Shown: in pieces, positions 22,266-22,473 of the stretch
Layout of the letters: each line of letters starts with the position of its first letter
How positions within the stretch are numbered: the first letter of the stretch is position 1
Origin: an uncultured Collinsella sp.
GTDB lineage: Bacteria > Actinomycetota > Coriobacteriia > Coriobacteriales > Coriobacteriaceae
DNA: 22,473 nt
Assembly (NCBI GenBank): GCA_902470765.1
Contig: CABRHW010000026.1
Location: 1-22,473, forward strand
Direction of reading: 5' to 3'
Notes under the pieces: generated by a model
Seen by the model: only the letters and a program-made list of their open reading frames with translations
What the model was told of the DNA's origin: nothing
The model's database searches: none
Made by a program: the position numbers and the translations under genes

Positions 22266-22473
22266 CTTGGACATATGTTGCGTAAATCGTTTTGTTGCAG
22301 CCTTCTGTGCACTCGAATTTCGGAAGTGCGGGGAAAAATGCGAACCTCCTGAGCACACCGCCTTTTTAGACTCTCGCGACCTGCGGTTTTGTTGTAAAAA
22401 AAGCCGGTCTGGTCGGCGGGGGGTGCGGACGATTTCTTGGACCGCGCCTAGGCGTATCCAAGCTTCCTGCGGT
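22266..22473. other. Unassigned right-hand edge
   Basis: No supported gene is seen in these 208 bases. They hold A- and T-runs (AAAAA at 22335-22339, TTTTT at 22363-22367, and an A7 run near 22397) and a G-rich stretch (GGGGGG near 22420). It may be the start of an intergenic repeat or of a gene that lies beyond the window. Confidence 0.3.

Overview
The window is about 22.5 kb of moderately GC-rich bacterial chromosome with dense, divergently organised operons. Gene content, codon use and the long fused dehydratase-activase protein suggest a gut actinobacterium of the Coriobacteriia, most like Collinsella. This is inferred from recalled protein style; no search was run.

Layout. 1-2750: a strongly translated 42-residue peptide with six cysteines, a hairpin, then an ABC exporter of one ATPase and two dissimilar permeases. 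It looks like an accessory peptide-export or immunity module, and no modifying enzyme lies inside the window. 2783-7142 (minus): a polar amino acid ABC importer operon (binding lipoprotein, two permeases, ATPase) ending in a class I amidotransferase-like gamma-glutamyl hydrolase. 7254-7472: an intergenic array in which a 15-bp word recurs six times in alternating orientation, every 40 bp. 7489-9308 (minus): a DXS-type thiamine diphosphate enzyme with its terminator. 9537-11096: an HD-domain protein and a CmpB-family membrane protein. 11295-13067: an ammonium channel and its PII partner, separated by a 110-bp imperfect palindrome. 13142-15168: a TetR regulator and an MFS exporter with palindromic operators between them. 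15284-16141: a Cof-type HAD phosphatase behind a 21-bp-arm inverted repeat. 16143-16606: a compact interval bounded by two related palindromes. 16696-22199: a TetR-like regulator (TTG start) and a 1593-residue protein with two BadF/HgdC ATPase domains and dehydratase-like domains, then a strong terminator.

The most interesting unannotated locus is 16185-16518. It has a LexA-like operator inside a promoter, a leader with a masked ribosome binding site, a 41-residue hydrophobic/basic peptide, and an opposing promoter for an antisense RNA over the 3' end. The mRNA leader and tail are complementary. Together these are the parts of an SOS-controlled type I toxin-antitoxin module. The second is the six-cysteine peptide with its exporter. 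The third is the 40-bp-period repeat array.

The exporter region at the left and the TetR-MFS region appear richer in A/T and less biased in codon use than the other genes, which suggests acquisition by transfer.
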